Shown here piece after piece: positions 1-9,678 of a stretch of 64,000 nt of DNA (position 1 is the first letter of the stretch; every line of letters starts with the position of its first letter). Location of the stretch: assembly GCF_000473995.1 (NCBI RefSeq), contig NC_022571.1, positions 296,501 to 360,500 on the forward strand, read 5' to 3'. The notes below the pieces were generated by a model that was not told where the DNA came from, made no database searches, and was given only the letters and a program-made list of their open reading frames with translations. The DNA is from Clostridium saccharobutylicum DSM 13864. Lineage in GTDB: Bacteria; Bacillota; Clostridia; Clostridiales; Clostridiaceae. A program made the translations under genes and the position numbers.

Positions 1-10
1 ATGTCGCTGA

Positions 11-102
11 AAGGTTCTAAATAGATGGTTGCATTCACTTTAGCATGTTCCCACTGTTCAGTGTGACAGGCTAAAGTGGAACAACCATCTATTTAGAACC
101 TT
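11..102. repeat. Long hairpin, probably part of a palindromic interspersed element
   Basis: Bases 11-31 and 82-102 are perfect 21-bp inverted repeats. An inner pair (CACTTTAG at 36-43, CTAAAGTG at 71-78) lengthens the stem. The sequence at about 150-205 resembles the right flank of the palindromic elements near 36.9 and 49.3 kb, so this may be a third copy cut by the window edge. Confidence 0.6.
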
Positions 103-202
103 AAGCAGATCATTTTCAAGGCCTACTACACAAAAATATTTCTCATTTCTAGTAGATATATTAACCACAAATAAGTCTAATTCTTAAATTGGATATTCAT
201 AC

Positions 203-265
203 ATGTTCCTTAAGCAAGTTAATGACATGCAAGAATGGAACAACTTCTGCCGAAGAAATCCTACA
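203..265. repeat. Fragment of palindromic repeat, loop inverted relative to the 49-kb copy
   Basis: It contains ATGCAAGAATGGAACAACTT, closely matching bases near 49168-49190 in the 49-kb palindrome. The preceding 25 bases match that copy only as reverse complement, so the loop portion appears flipped. The fragment overlaps the 3' side of the MarR gene region. Confidence 0.5.
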
Positions 266-282
266 GTCATTTTCACAATCAC

Positions 283-768
283 CTATTTAAGCTTTTTAAG
301 TACAGTTATAACATTTGATAAAGAGTTATCTAATGTAGAAACTTCGTTATCAGAAAGAGATGATATTTTTTCAGCTAACGAATATGAGAATGCTTTACGA
401 AAAGCATTTAATAAATCATAAGCTTTTTCAGTTAGTTCAACTCTAAGAATTCTTCTGTCGTTAGAATCAGGGTATCTATTAACTAATCCACAATTAATTA
501 AATTATCTATAATTGGAGTCATATTAGATTTTGATATTCCTAAACTATATGCTATTTGAGAAATGGGAGATGAATTATAGTTTAGAAGGTAAAAAACAAC
601 TCTAGCATGTGAAGGTGGAATTGAAAGGTCTGAAAAGTGCTCTTTTTCATTATCAAATGTTAATTGAAAAATTTTTGCTATGTCCTGCACATTAGTTATA
701 CTATTTTGAATAATACATAAAAAGTCTACCATTGAATCTGCGACTTTGAATAAATTATCTTTATCCAT
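283..768 (-). CDS. MarR-family transcriptional regulator
   Basis: A 161-residue DNA-binding regulator of MarR size. The winged-helix core is visible: a helix-turn-helix around residues 65-100 (ISQIAYSLGISKSNMTPIID) followed by the wing DSNDRRILRVELTEKA, the usual MarR signature. N- and C-terminal helices would form the dimer interface. The start is supported by AGGAAGG 11 bases upstream of ATG. MarR proteins often control neighbouring efflux or stress genes; the nearest candidate is the divergent TolC-like gene 730 bp away, but that link is only inferred from position. The ligand is unknown. The 3' end runs into repeat sequence at 203-265. Confidence 0.88.
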   Translation of the reverse strand: MDKDNLFKVADSMVDFLCIIQNSITNVQDIAKIFQLTFDNEKEHFSDLSIPPSHARVVFYLLNYNSSPISQIAYSLGISKSNMTPIIDNLINCGLVNRYPDSNDRRILRVELTEKAYDLLNAFRKAFSYSLAEKISSLSDNEVSTLDNSLSNVITVLKKLK

Positions 769-1502
769 ATTGAAACAATCCTTCCTAAGAGAATATATGA
801 GTAAATTATAAACTATTAATAAGGCATAATCAAAAAAATAACCAATTCATCTGCTAAGCCTATTTTTATCATAGGAAGCTCGACTCGCATGCGCTTGTTG
901 AGTAAGCGATTCATACCAAATCATAGATTTGGGTTCATTGCTCATGTCAGCATATTCACCTAATATCCCACTGGAAGATCAATATGTTTTCTTACCTGAT
1001 GAAAAATAATCATGACATTTTGGAATTGTTATTTTCTTTCATATGCCTAATTTGAAAACAACATAAAAGGTTATTGACTTATAATAGTTATAAAAATATA
1101 ATCAATATTATGAAATAGTATCCTATGATATTAATAATTTGGGAAATTAATTCTTACATATTGAATATATTTCAAAATATAATTTAGAATTAAGTTTCAT
1201 TTAAGGAAAATAAAATATATTTTGATTATTATTAATATTAATTAGTTGAAATTGTTGTTGGAAATATATTGGGGTATTATAATTTAATTAATATTTTAGA
1301 TAATTTACAACAATTTAGTTTATAATTAGTTAATATATATATGATAAACTTTAGTTTAGAGTTATGTGTGTAAATTATTAAAAAGTCAAATATTAAATAA
1401 CATTACATTATATAAAGTTTAATTAAATAAAGTAGTTTATAGATTTTAAATAGATTATATATTTTCATAAGTAAGTCAAAATTTACGAAGAGGTGAAATA
1501 AA
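769..1502. other. Intergenic region between divergent marR and tolC-like genes
   Basis: No credible ORF. It holds the promoter of the MarR gene, an interspersed repeat copy at 874-940 and an extremely AT-rich stretch (1080-1490) leading to the TolC-like gene. No operator could be assigned with confidence. Confidence 0.6.
874..940. repeat. Interspersed repeat, copy 1 (same as in the glmS ribozyme P1 loop)
   Basis: Closely similar to 3300-3362. Both contain TGAGTAAG followed about 10 bases later by the palindrome CCAAATCATAGATTTGG, and both start GGAAnnTCnAnTCnCATnCG. The element looks like a short mobile or structured repeat. Confidence 0.6.
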
Positions 1503-2849
1503 ATGAGAAAGAACATAAATAAGATAATAGCAATAGCTATTGGAATAAGTGTAATGAGTGCAAATTCTCTACCAGTATTTGCAAGTGAAACAGGACAAGC
1601 TACAGCATCAGTAAGCACAAGCTCACAAAGTGTACAAAAGAATATACTTACTGTACAACAAGCTGTAGATGCAGCAATAGCAAATAGTGATAAGTTAAAA
1701 TTAAAGACTAAGGAAATACAAAAATATAGAGATGAAATTAAAGTTCAAAGAAAAATTAATGATGCAAAAAAGGATGTTGCTGGGGACCTTGATCATGATG
1801 CAAAGAAAGTTATAGACTTTCCTTATGATAAGCTTAATATAACAGCAGATCAAACAGAACAAGAACAAAATTTTATGAAAGATCAAATTAAAAATGATAT
1901 TACAAGTCAATATAATGACATTGTTTCAACTGAAGTAGCAATAGATAAAGCAAAAAAGAACATAGAAATACAAACTACTAAATTGAATAATTTAAAATTA
2001 AAGAATCAATTGGGGTTAACAATAGATACAGATGTAACATCAACACAACTTCAAATTCAGACTTTGAAAGATACTGTAACAGCTAAGGAAAATACTTTAA
2101 AAGACAAAAAAGATTATTTTCAAGTATTAACAAATTTGAATTTAGATAATTATACTTTTGATCATAGTTTAGATTATAAGACATTTAGAATAGATGGAAC
2201 TATTGATAAATATGTTTCAGATAAATTAGATGAATATTTTAAATACAATGAAAAGATGTTTAATCTTGCTAAAGATAATGTTGGAAATGTAAAATCTGCT
2301 AGTGATTATGATGCAGATGTTGATGATCAAATACATGATTTCAAAGAACCTAATAAAAGTAGCTATTCAGATATAACAACAACAGCTGCTGTTAAAATTA
2401 AAAATGCTGATGGAACTACTACTAGTGGAGAAGTCATTAATAATATTTCCGCAGAATCTCAGTGGAAAAGTGCAGAGAGTACTTATGAGTCTGATTTAAG
2501 CAATTATAGCGGTTACTTAGATTTAAAATATAGCGTTGATAGCAGTAGAGTTACGATAGATGAATCAAAGAAGACTTTAACAAACGCAATAAAAGGATTA
2601 TATTCACAAGTGCTTGATTTAGAAAATCAAATTGCCCAAGTACAAGAAAATATTAAGTTAACTAATAAACAGCTTGAATTTGCAAAATTACAATATGATT
2701 TAGGATTAACAACAAAATCAGATTATGATAACACTGTGTTAAAAGCTCAAGATCTTGATACAAATTTAAGAACTCTTATTAATAACTACAATATATTAAA
2801 AGATAAAATTCAAGAACCATGGTTAGTTGCTGGTAGTAGCAATCAATAA
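1503..2849 (+). CDS. TolC-family-like secreted coiled-coil protein
   Basis: 448 residues with a clear signal peptide (MRKNINKIIAIAIGISVMSA, cleavage after about residue 28, VFASE) and long alpha-helical stretches. The two halves each start with a TolC-like helix: LTVQQAVDAAIANSDKLKLK near residue 50 and VTIDESKKTLTNAIKGLYSQ near 350, with KLQYDLGLTTKSDYDN near 400. This is the duplicated outer-membrane-efflux-protein pattern. In a Gram-positive cell there is no outer membrane, so the protein is probably exported to the cell wall and its role is unknown. The start is supported by AGAGGTG eight bases upstream. It is monocistronic: a strong terminator follows, and glmS begins with its own long leader. 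Confidence 0.75.
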   Translation: MRKNINKIIAIAIGISVMSANSLPVFASETGQATASVSTSSQSVQKNILTVQQAVDAAIANSDKLKLKTKEIQKYRDEIKVQRKINDAKKDVAGDLDHDAKKVIDFPYDKLNITADQTEQEQNFMKDQIKNDITSQYNDIVSTEVAIDKAKKNIEIQTTKLNNLKLKNQLGLTIDTDVTSTQLQIQTLKDTVTAKENTLKDKKDYFQVLTNLNLDNYTFDHSLDYKTFRIDGTIDKYVSDKLDEYFKYNEKMFNLAKDNVGNVKSASDYDADVDDQIHDFKEPNKSSYSDITTTAAVKIKNADGTTTSGEVINNISAESQWKSAESTYESDLSNYSGYLDLKYSVDSSRVTIDESKKTLTNAIKGLYSQVLDLENQIAQVQENIKLTNKQLEFAKLQYDLGLTTKSDYDNTVLKAQDLDTNLRTLINNYNILKDKIQEPWLVAGSSNQ

Positions 2850-2899
2850 ATTAGATATAGATGATTTAAAGTAAAAATATAGAATGCTTTTTAAATATT

Positions 2900-2973
2900 G
2901 AAAATTGGGAGTATAAAATGAAAGTAAGATATCAAATTTTCATTTTAGATTCTCAATTTTCTTTTATTTTTTT
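2900..2973 (+). terminator. Rho-independent terminator after the TolC-like gene
   Basis: An inverted repeat (GAAAATTGGGAG and TAAAATGAAA paired with TTTCATTTTA and TCTCAATTTTC) is followed by the T-rich tract CTTTTATTTTTTT. Confidence 0.75.
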
Positions 2974-3130
2974 ATGTGAATTAAATAAAAAAATGTACAA
3001 ATTTAAGTGAAAAGTAATATTATATATTATAGACAAAATTTTTTTATATGATAAAATATACGCAAGGGTGTGAAATCCATATGGAAAGGTGTGGTAGTAT
3101 AAAGAATATAAATTTTAGATGAAAGAACTA

Positions 3131-3500
3131 AAAGCGCCAGAACTTAAGTGGTAATTTAAATTATAAATTTAAATTGTTAAATAAAACTTAGTGGTTGTAT
3201 TTTTATAAGTGAAATTTAATTTGATAAATTATAGATGAGATGAAAATTAACTATCTTATAATTAGTTTATTGATTAAATCTAAGTGGATTTCTTATTAAG
3301 GAAATTCAATTCACATACGTTCACTGAGTAAGTTCGATTAGCCAAATCATAGATTTGGAATCTCACTTAAGTTGACGAGGTTGGGGAGTTATCGAAACTT
3401 CGGCGGGTGCCCCACGGTAAAAGGTATCTTTATGCAATCATTTTTGTTAAGATACTGAAAGCACTACCGTTAACGACTGGCAAAACTTTAAAGTGATTTA
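3131..3500 (+). ncRNA. glmS ribozyme: glmS ribozyme (glucosamine-6-phosphate riboswitch) with enlarged P1 loop
   Basis: The conserved core is readable: AGCGCCAGAAC at 3133-3143 with self-cleavage expected between A3133 and G3134, GACGAGG at 3374-3380, the pseudoknot-forming stretch TATCGAAACTTCGGCGGGTG and CCCCACGG around 3389-3418, and AACGACTGGC near 3472. When glucosamine-6-phosphate binds, the RNA cleaves its own 5' end and the glmS mRNA is degraded. Stem P1 is AACTTAAGTG (3141-3150) paired with CACTTAAGTT (3364-3373), leaving a 213-nt loop that is far larger than in the textbook ribozymes. The 3' boundary is approximate. Confidence 0.93.
3300..3362. repeat. Interspersed repeat, copy 2, inside the glmS ribozyme P1 loop
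   Basis: Matches 874-940 over about 65 bases, including the shared palindrome CCAAATCATAGATTTGG and TGAGTAAG. It lies entirely within the loop closed by ribozyme stem P1. Confidence 0.65.
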
Positions 3501-3662
3501 AAGTACAAATCCAGTTAGGTGTTAAAGCCTTCTAAAGTTTAAAGCTTTAAGGGGTGCTAGGATAATTATGCTCTTTTTTAGATTTAGCTAGCACAGAGAT
3601 TTAAACTTAGATAAAAATTAGATTTTAATTTATTATGTAAAGAAAAGGAAGGAAGATATAAT

Positions 3663-5489
3663 ATGTGCGGAATAGTAGGATATTTAGGAAGTGGAAGAGC
3701 AACATCATTTTTAATTAATGGATTATCAAAATTAGAATATAGAGGCTATGATTCAGCCGGAGTTGCTGTTCTTAATGAAGGAAATATAGAAGTTAGAAAA
3801 TTTAAGGGACGTTTAGCTAATTTAGCTAATAATATAAATGAAAATCCTGTTGAAGGAAATATCGGAATTGGTCATACTAGATGGGCAACTCATGGAGCTC
3901 CATCAGATGTAAATTCACATCCACATTTAAACAGCAAAGAAACAATTGCTGTAGTTCAAAATGGTATAATAGAAAATTATTTAACTCTTAGAACATGGTT
4001 AAAAGGAGAAGGATATACTTTCAAATCAGAAACTGATACAGAAGTTATTCCAAATTTAATTGATTACTATTATAAGGGAGATTTATTTGAAGCTGTTAAG
4101 AAAGCACTTAAAAGACTTGAAGGAAGCTATGCTTTAGGAGTGGTTTGCAAAGATGAACCGGATAAATTAATAGCTGTTAGAAAAGAATGTCCATTAATAG
4201 TTGGACTTGGAAAGGATGAGTCATTTATAGCATCTGATATTCCAGCAGTATTAAGCTATACAAGAGATGTATATCTTTTAGAGGATCATGAAATTGCTGT
4301 ACTTTCAAAAGATGGAGTTAAGCTTTATAGTGAAGATGGAAAAGAAGTTCAAAAAGAAATATACCATGTAACATGGAGTGAAGATGCAGCTGAAAAAGGT
4401 GGATTTGAAGATTTCATGTTAAAAGAAATTCATGAACAACCAAGAGCTATAAGAGATACTATGGCTGGAAGAATTTCAATGGATCATGACATTGTATTAG
4501 ATGATTTAAAAATAACAAAGGAAGATTTAGAAAATACCGACAGAGTATTTATAGTAGCTTGTGGTACAGCTTATCATGCTGGACTTGTAGGTAAAAACTT
4601 AATTGAATCTCTTGCAAAAATCCCAGTTGAAGTTGATATTGCATCAGAATTCAGATATAGAAATCCATTAGTTACAGAAAAATCTTTAGTTATAGTTGTA
4701 AGTCAATCAGGAGAAACAGCTGATACTTTAGCAGCACTTAGAAATTCTAAAAATATAGGAGCTACAGTTATTGCATTAACTAATGTAGTAGGAAGTTCAG
4801 TTTCAAGAGAAGCAGATCATGTATTATATACACTTGCTGGTCCAGAAATTTCGGTTGCTTCAACTAAAGCATATACAACTCAAATTATTGGAATGTATAT
4901 GATAGCTATGAAATTTGCTGAATTATTAGGTAAATTAAAGAGCGATAGATTAGATAAATTAAAAGAAGAATTATTAGATTTACCAGAAAAGGTAGAGCTA
5001 GTTTTAGAAGATAAAGAATTAATAAAAGCTATAGCTGAAAAAGTATATGATGAAAATGATATGTTCTATTTAGGTAGAGGATTAGATTATGCATTAGCAT
5101 TAGAAGGTTCACTTAAATTAAAAGAAATATCATACATCCATGCTGAAGCATATGCTGGTGGAGAATTAAAACATGGTCCTATAGCATTAATTGAAGAAGG
5201 AACAAAAGTTGTAACTTTATTAACTCAAGAAGCTTTAAGAGAAAAAATGGTAAGTAATATTGTTGAAATTAAAGCTAGAGGTGCAGAAGTTATTGGCGTT
5301 TGTTATGAAGGAACTAAGGGATTAGAAGAAGTTTTAGATAATGTTATATATATCCCAAGAACTATAGATATATTTGCACCAGTACTTGGAGTTGCAGTGC
5401 TTCAATTATTCTCATACTATGTAGCTAAAGCTAAAGGCTGCGATATTGATAAGCCAAGAAACTTAGCTAAATCTGTTACTGTAGAATAA
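3663..5489 (+). CDS. glmS: Glutamine-fructose-6-phosphate aminotransferase (isomerising)
   Basis: 608 residues, the normal length. It makes glucosamine-6-phosphate from fructose-6-phosphate and glutamine, the first step towards UDP-GlcNAc and peptidoglycan. The N-terminal glutaminase domain starts MCGIVGYLG with the catalytic Cys exposed after Met removal, and contains the RYDSAG-like EYRGYDSAG and GHTRWATHG motifs. Two SIS sugar-isomerase domains follow (VACGTAYHAG near residue 300, SQSGETADT near 350, and the second near 460-600). It ends KSVTVE as in orthologues. GGAAGGA precedes ATG. Expression is controlled by the ribozyme in its leader. It appears to stand alone: an IS3-type element lies 140 bp downstream. 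Confidence 0.97.
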   Translation: MCGIVGYLGSGRATSFLINGLSKLEYRGYDSAGVAVLNEGNIEVRKFKGRLANLANNINENPVEGNIGIGHTRWATHGAPSDVNSHPHLNSKETIAVVQNGIIENYLTLRTWLKGEGYTFKSETDTEVIPNLIDYYYKGDLFEAVKKALKRLEGSYALGVVCKDEPDKLIAVRKECPLIVGLGKDESFIASDIPAVLSYTRDVYLLEDHEIAVLSKDGVKLYSEDGKEVQKEIYHVTWSEDAAEKGGFEDFMLKEIHEQPRAIRDTMAGRISMDHDIVLDDLKITKEDLENTDRVFIVACGTAYHAGLVGKNLIESLAKIPVEVDIASEFRYRNPLVTEKSLVIVVSQSGETADTLAALRNSKNIGATVIALTNVVGSSVSREADHVLYTLAGPEISVASTKAYTTQIIGMYMIAMKFAELLGKLKSDRLDKLKEELLDLPEKVELVLEDKELIKAIAEKVYDENDMFYLGRGLDYALALEGSLKLKEISYIHAEAYAGGELKHGPIALIEEGTKVVTLLTQEALREKMVSNIVEIKARGAEVIGVCYEGTKGLEEVLDNVIYIPRTIDIFAPVLGVAVLQLFSYYVAKAKGCDIDKPRNLAKSVTVE

Positions 5490-5630
5490 TAAAATTAATT
5501 GTAAGAAGGATTTTTGTAGATTTATAACAAAGTTTGATTAAAACTTAAAAAGTTGGTAATGCTATATAATAATGAATAGCATTATAGAAATATTAATAAT
5601 AAGTCATACAAGGCTAGACATTTTATAAAA

Positions 5631-7084
5631 TGGAACCTATGAAATAGACACTTAAAAAAGACTATTTTTATAGGTTCTTTTTTTGTACAATAAAATCAAG
5701 TATAAATTCAGTCAGGATGTGAACTAATGAGTAAAAAACTATTTACTAATGAAGAAATTGAATTGTTATCAAAGAATAAATATATATAAAACGTCACAAA
5801 TAAAGCAATCACGTATACAGATGAATTTAAAATACTTTTTATCGCTGAGCGTAGCAAAGGTAAACTACCTATTTATATTTTTCAGGATGCAGGATTTGAT
5901 ACAGATGTTATTTGGAAATAATAGAATTTGGTGCGCAAGTAAAAGATGGCGCAATGTTTATAATGAATCAGGAGAGCCTGGATTGAGAGATTCTCGAAAA
6001 TTAAATAGTGTTAGTTCACTAAAACGTGAACTAACCGTGAATGAAATAATAGTTAAAAAAGATGCTGAAATTGCTTATTGGAAAGCGGAGGCAGAACTAT
6101 TAAAAAAAATCGAGCTGCAAGAAAGGCAGGTGAAAAATAATAAATTAAGTTCAACATCAATATTCAAGATCATACAGAGTATAATTTCAAAATACAGTTA
6201 TAAAAATATAATTTCTCATTTATGCAAAATAGCTAAAGTCTCTAGATCAGGATATTATAATTATTTAAATTCAAGTAATAAGCATAATTCTAAAGATGAA
6301 AAGGATTTAGAATTAAAGCATATAATTTTTAAAGCATATAATCATAGAGGCTACAAGAAAGGATCACTCTCTATAAAAATGGTTCTAGAACATGAATTTA
6401 ATAGAGTAATAAATCGCAAGTGTATACAAAGAATTATGAGAAAATATAATATTGTGTGTCCAATTAGAAAGGCAAACCCTTATCGTAGAATGATGAAAGC
6501 TATTAAAGAACATACAGTTCTACCTAATACTTTGAACAGAGAATTCAAACAAGGTTTGGTCGGTAAGGTATTATTAACTGATATAACTTATTTAACATAT
6601 GGAGCAACTAATAGAGCCTATTTATCTACGATTAAAGATGCTTCTACAAATGAAATTCTCTCGTATCATCTTTCAGAAAGTCTTACATTAGATATAGCTA
6701 CTGAAACTGTTAAAAAGCTGATGAGGAATCATAAAAAATTACTTGATAAAGACGTTTTTATTCATTCAGATCAAGGTGTTCATTATGCTAGTCATAGATT
6801 TCAAAAACTTCTTAAGAAATATAAAATTGGGCAATCCATGTCTAGACGTGGAAACTGTTGGGACAACGCACCGCAGGAATCATTTTTGGACATATGAAAG
6901 ATTAAATAGACTTAAAAATTTGTACAACATTTTATGAATTAGAATCAACAATTAATAATTATATGGATTACTATAATAATTATTACAGGTATCAATGGGA
7001 AATTAAAAAGCCGGTCCCTGTTCAATATCGGGACCAGCTTTTAGCTACCTAGTCTTTTTCAAAATGTCCTTGACATAGGAATCA
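5631..7084 (+). mobile_element. IS3/IS150-type insertion sequence, decayed copy A
   Basis: About 1454 bp. The left end TGGAACCTATGAAATAGACA and the right end (reverse complement beginning TGATTCCTATGTCAAGGACA) form imperfect terminal repeats. Sequence is almost identical to copy B at 8142-9591. Both begin after TAAAA. AT-rich flanks prevent a firm target-duplication call. Confidence 0.85.
5727..7050 (+). pseudogene. IS3-family transposase (orfA+orfB), inactivated
   Basis: Compared with copy B, orfA has a nonsense mutation at codon 21 (AAA to TAA near 5787) and an extra T near 5911. The slippery run has eight As instead of seven near 6102-6109, which puts orfA and orfB in one frame. A lost T in the TTTTTT run near 6885 shifts the frame and ends orfB just after the DNAPQES motif, removing the C-terminus. 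The central region still encodes the DDE integrase core (LLTDITYLT, HSDQGVHYASHRFQ, SRRGNCWDNAPQES). The longest remaining open frame runs from about 5749 to 6897. Confidence 0.85.
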
Positions 7085-7390
7085 TTTTAAATATACCTGA
7101 GGTAGAACTATGCTTTAATTATCATTGAAAACTGGAGACAAGAAATAATAATTATTACTATTGCAAGCATACCAATGTAGTCATGGAAAGTAGAAACGGT
7201 AAAATTAATGGTATTCAACGCAGACACTATCTTGCAAGAGATGAAGACTATTACTAAGGAAGAATCTTATTAGAATGTAATAATTAATTCTTGACAGTTT
7301 AAGCTCTCAAGAACACATTTAGGTATTGATTTATTAAAAGTATACTAAATTCAAATTATAAATATTCCAAAAATAACTTGCTTATTTATA
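7085..7390. other. Gene-free stretch between IS copy A and a membrane-protein gene
   Basis: No intact ORF. The plus strand around 7150-7290 reads as a short protein-like fragment interrupted by stops (for example NGIQRRHYLARDEDYY before a stop), suggesting a decayed gene I cannot identify. Confidence 0.35.
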
Positions 7391-7774
7391 CTACAAGTTA
7401 AAAGGTTTCCTTTTTCTATTTATGCAGATTGCCATTAATATTGGAAGTATTAATGATAAAATGATTGTCCATTTAAAACCACTATCCATAATTGTATTAA
7501 TTAAATCAAGAATAATAAGTAAAAAATAAGAATATACACCTATGGATTTCTTAAATAAAATAAGAATAATTGCTATAAGCAGTAGTAGTTGTAATATTAA
7601 GCTTATGGTCATTTGAGCATTTGTTAGTGGTAGTGTAATGCCTTGTTTAGTAAGTGAAGCTTTTTGTGTCAATAATACTACTGTTCCAAATATACTCGCT
7701 ATACAAAGTATAATATAAATAATTGATATTATTATTATTCCAGCGCCTAATTTTTGTGATTGTGAATTTTCCAT
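7391..7774 (-). CDS. Small integral membrane protein, unknown function
   Basis: 127 residues when started at the ATG of MENSQSQKLG, which has GAGG six bases upstream; a longer frame extends 19 codons further but lacks a ribosome site. Four hydrophobic segments are visible at about residues 9-35, 50-72, 78-95 and 100-118, with a short basic tail (NRKRKP), so it should sit in the cytoplasmic membrane. No family was recognised. It is isolated between two IS3 copies and transcribed towards copy A. Confidence 0.6.
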   Translation of the reverse strand: MENSQSQKLGAGIIIISIIYIILCIASIFGTVVLLTQKASLTKQGITLPLTNAQMTISLILQLLLLIAIILILFKKSIGVYSYFLLIILDLINTIMDSGFKWTIILSLILPILMAICINRKRKPFNL

Positions 7775-8141
7775 AATAAACCTCGCAATATCTTTTTTGT
7801 ACATAATATCATATATTTTCATTAATTTCAAATATTTATAAGTTAAGATAGAACAATAGCAACTTTAACACTTTGGGTCTCAGAAATTCCATCGGCAGGA
7901 ACAAATATTACATTAATTTAATGCCTTCAAGTATTTCTATTATAAATTTTTAATGATAGTTATTATATTAATCATTTTAAGAATCGACTTATTAAATAGC
8001 CATAGTATTGAATGCTGACGTAAAATGCTAATATATGTTGCACAATTATACTTAAGTATAAATATATTACAAATTCTTGTAATATAAAAATTAGCAAAAT
8101 ATCTTTGAATAAAATTTAATAAATTGGCTATGTTTTTAAAA
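7775..8141. other. Intergenic region upstream of the membrane-protein gene and IS copy B
   Basis: No intact gene. Near 7859-7920 the plus strand encodes a short protein-like tail (TLTLWVSEIPSAGTNITLI then stop), possibly the C-terminal relic of a lost gene. The minus-strand promoter of the 7391-7774 gene must lie near 7800-7850. Confidence 0.35.
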
Positions 8142-8237
8142 TGGAACCTATGAAATAGACACTTAAAAAAGACTATTTTTATAGGTTCTTTTTTTGTACA
8201 ATAAAATCAAGTATAAATTCAGTCAGGATGTGAACTA

Positions 8238-8642
8238 ATGAGTAAAAAACTATTTACTAATAAAGAAATTGAATTGTTATCAAAGAATAAATATATAAAA
8301 AACGTCACAAATAAAGCAATCACGTATACAGATGAATTTAAAATACTTTTTATCGCTGAGCGTAGCAAAGGTAAACTACCTATTCATATTTTTCAGGATG
8401 CAGGATTTGATACAGATGTTATTGGAAATAATAGAATTTGGTGCGCAAGTAAAAGATGGCGTAATATTTATAATGAATCAGGAGCGCTTGGATTGAGAGA
8501 TTCTCGAAAATTAAATAGTGGTCGTCCACTAAAACGTGAACTAACCGTGAATGAAATAATAGCTAAAAAAGATGCTGAAATTGCTTATTGGAAAGCGGAG
8601 GCAGAACTATTAAAAAAATCGAGCTGCAAGAAAGGCAGGTGA
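8238..8642 (+). CDS. IS3-family transposase OrfA
   Basis: 134 residues. N-terminal helix-turn-helix DNA-binding region around 28-75 (TDEFKILFIAERSKGKLPIHIFQDAGF, NNRIWCASKRWRNIYNESG) and a leucine-zipper-like helix near 100-130 (VNEIIAKKDAEIAYWKAEAELLKK). It binds the terminal repeats. The slippery sequence CTATTAAAAAAATCG near 8607-8621 lets some ribosomes slip -1 into OrfB, giving the OrfAB fusion transposase. The start has AGGATGTG just upstream. Confidence 0.87.
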   Translation: MSKKLFTNKEIELLSKNKYIKNVTNKAITYTDEFKILFIAERSKGKLPIHIFQDAGFDTDVIGNNRIWCASKRWRNIYNESGALGLRDSRKLNSGRPLKRELTVNEIIAKKDAEIAYWKAEAELLKKSSCKKGR

Positions 8643-9559
8643 AAAATAATAAATTAAGTTCAACATCAATATTCAAGATCATACAGAGTATAATTTCAAA
8701 ATACAGTTATAAAAATATAATTTCTCATTTATGCAAAATAGCTGAAGTCTCTAGATCAGGATATTATAATTATTTAAATTCAAGTAATAAGCGTAATTCT
8801 AAAGATGAAAAGGATTTAGAATTAAAGCATATAATTCTTAAAGCATTTAATCATAGAGGCTACAAGAAAGGATCACGCTCTATAAAAATGGTTTTAGAAC
8901 ATGAATTTAATAGAGTAATAAATCGAAAGTGTATACAAAGAATTATGAGAAAATATAATATTGTGTGTCCAATTAGAAAGGCAAACCCTTATCGTAGAAT
9001 GATGAAAGCTACTAAAGAACATACAGTTCTACCTAATACTTTGAACAGGGAATTCAAACAAGGTTTGGTCGGTAAGGTATTATTAACTGATATAACTTAT
9101 TTAACATATGGAGCATCTAATAGAGCCTATTTATCTACTATTAAAGATGCTTCTACAAATGAAATTCTCTCGTATCATCTTTCAGAAAGTCTTACATTAG
9201 ATATAGCTACTGAAACTGTTAAAAAGCTGATGAGGAATCATAAAAAATTACTTGATAAAGATGTTTTTATTCATTCAGATCAAGGCGTTCATTACACTAG
9301 TCCTAGATTTCAAAAACTTCTTAAGAAATATAAAATTGGACAATCCATGTCTAGACGCGGAAACTGTTGGGACAACGCCCCGCAGGAATCATTTTTTGGA
9401 CATATGAAAGATGAAATAGACTTAAAAATTTGTACAACATTTTACGAATTAGAATCAACAATTAATAATTATATGGATTACTATAATAATTACAGATACC
9501 AATGGGGACTTAAAAAGCTGGCTCCTGTTCAATATCGGGACCAGCTTTTAGCTGCCTAG
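8588..9559 (+). CDS. IS3-family transposase OrfB (DDE integrase domain)
   Basis: The open frame of 323 residues runs from a TTG at 8588, but the protein is probably made mainly as an OrfAB fusion by -1 frameshifting at the A7 run, entering this frame just before IELQERQ. The DDE catalytic core is complete: first Asp in LLTDITYLTYG, second in HSDQGVHYTSPRFQ, and Glu in WDNAPQESFFGHMKDE, with the C-terminal YYNNYRYQWGLKKLAPVQYR region typical of IS3/IS150. No stops interrupt it, so this copy could be active and could mobilise copy A in trans. Confidence 0.9.
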   Translation: MESGGRTIKKIELQERQVKNNKLSSTSIFKIIQSIISKYSYKNIISHLCKIAEVSRSGYYNYLNSSNKRNSKDEKDLELKHIILKAFNHRGYKKGSRSIKMVLEHEFNRVINRKCIQRIMRKYNIVCPIRKANPYRRMMKATKEHTVLPNTLNREFKQGLVGKVLLTDITYLTYGASNRAYLSTIKDASTNEILSYHLSESLTLDIATETVKKLMRNHKKLLDKDVFIHSDQGVHYTSPRFQKLLKKYKIGQSMSRRGNCWDNAPQESFFGHMKDEIDLKICTTFYELESTINNYMDYYNNYRYQWGLKKLAPVQYRDQLLAA

Positions 9560-9678
9560 CCTTTTTCAAAATGTCCTTGACATAGGGACCATTTTATTTA
9601 ATATAATGTTGAAATATAGCCTAAAAAATTATAGATGGAATTGTCCACCTATAATGCTCAATATATGAATATTACTAA

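Larger units (their letters stand above)
8142..9591 (+). mobile_element. IS3/IS150-type insertion sequence, apparently intact copy B
   Basis: 1450 bp. Terminal inverted repeats: TGGAACCTATGAAATAGACA at the left, and TGGTCCCTATGTCAAGGACA as reverse complement of the right end, agreeing at about 14 of 20 positions and starting with TG as in IS3 elements. It has two overlapping ORFs in frames 0 and -1 with an A7 slippery run. TTT flanks on both sides could be a 3-bp target duplication, but the context is too AT-rich to be sure. Confidence 0.88.

Noticed and set aside
203..421. 72-residue plus-strand ORF
   Set aside because: Antisense to the MarR gene, with a low-complexity predicted product and no ribosome site.
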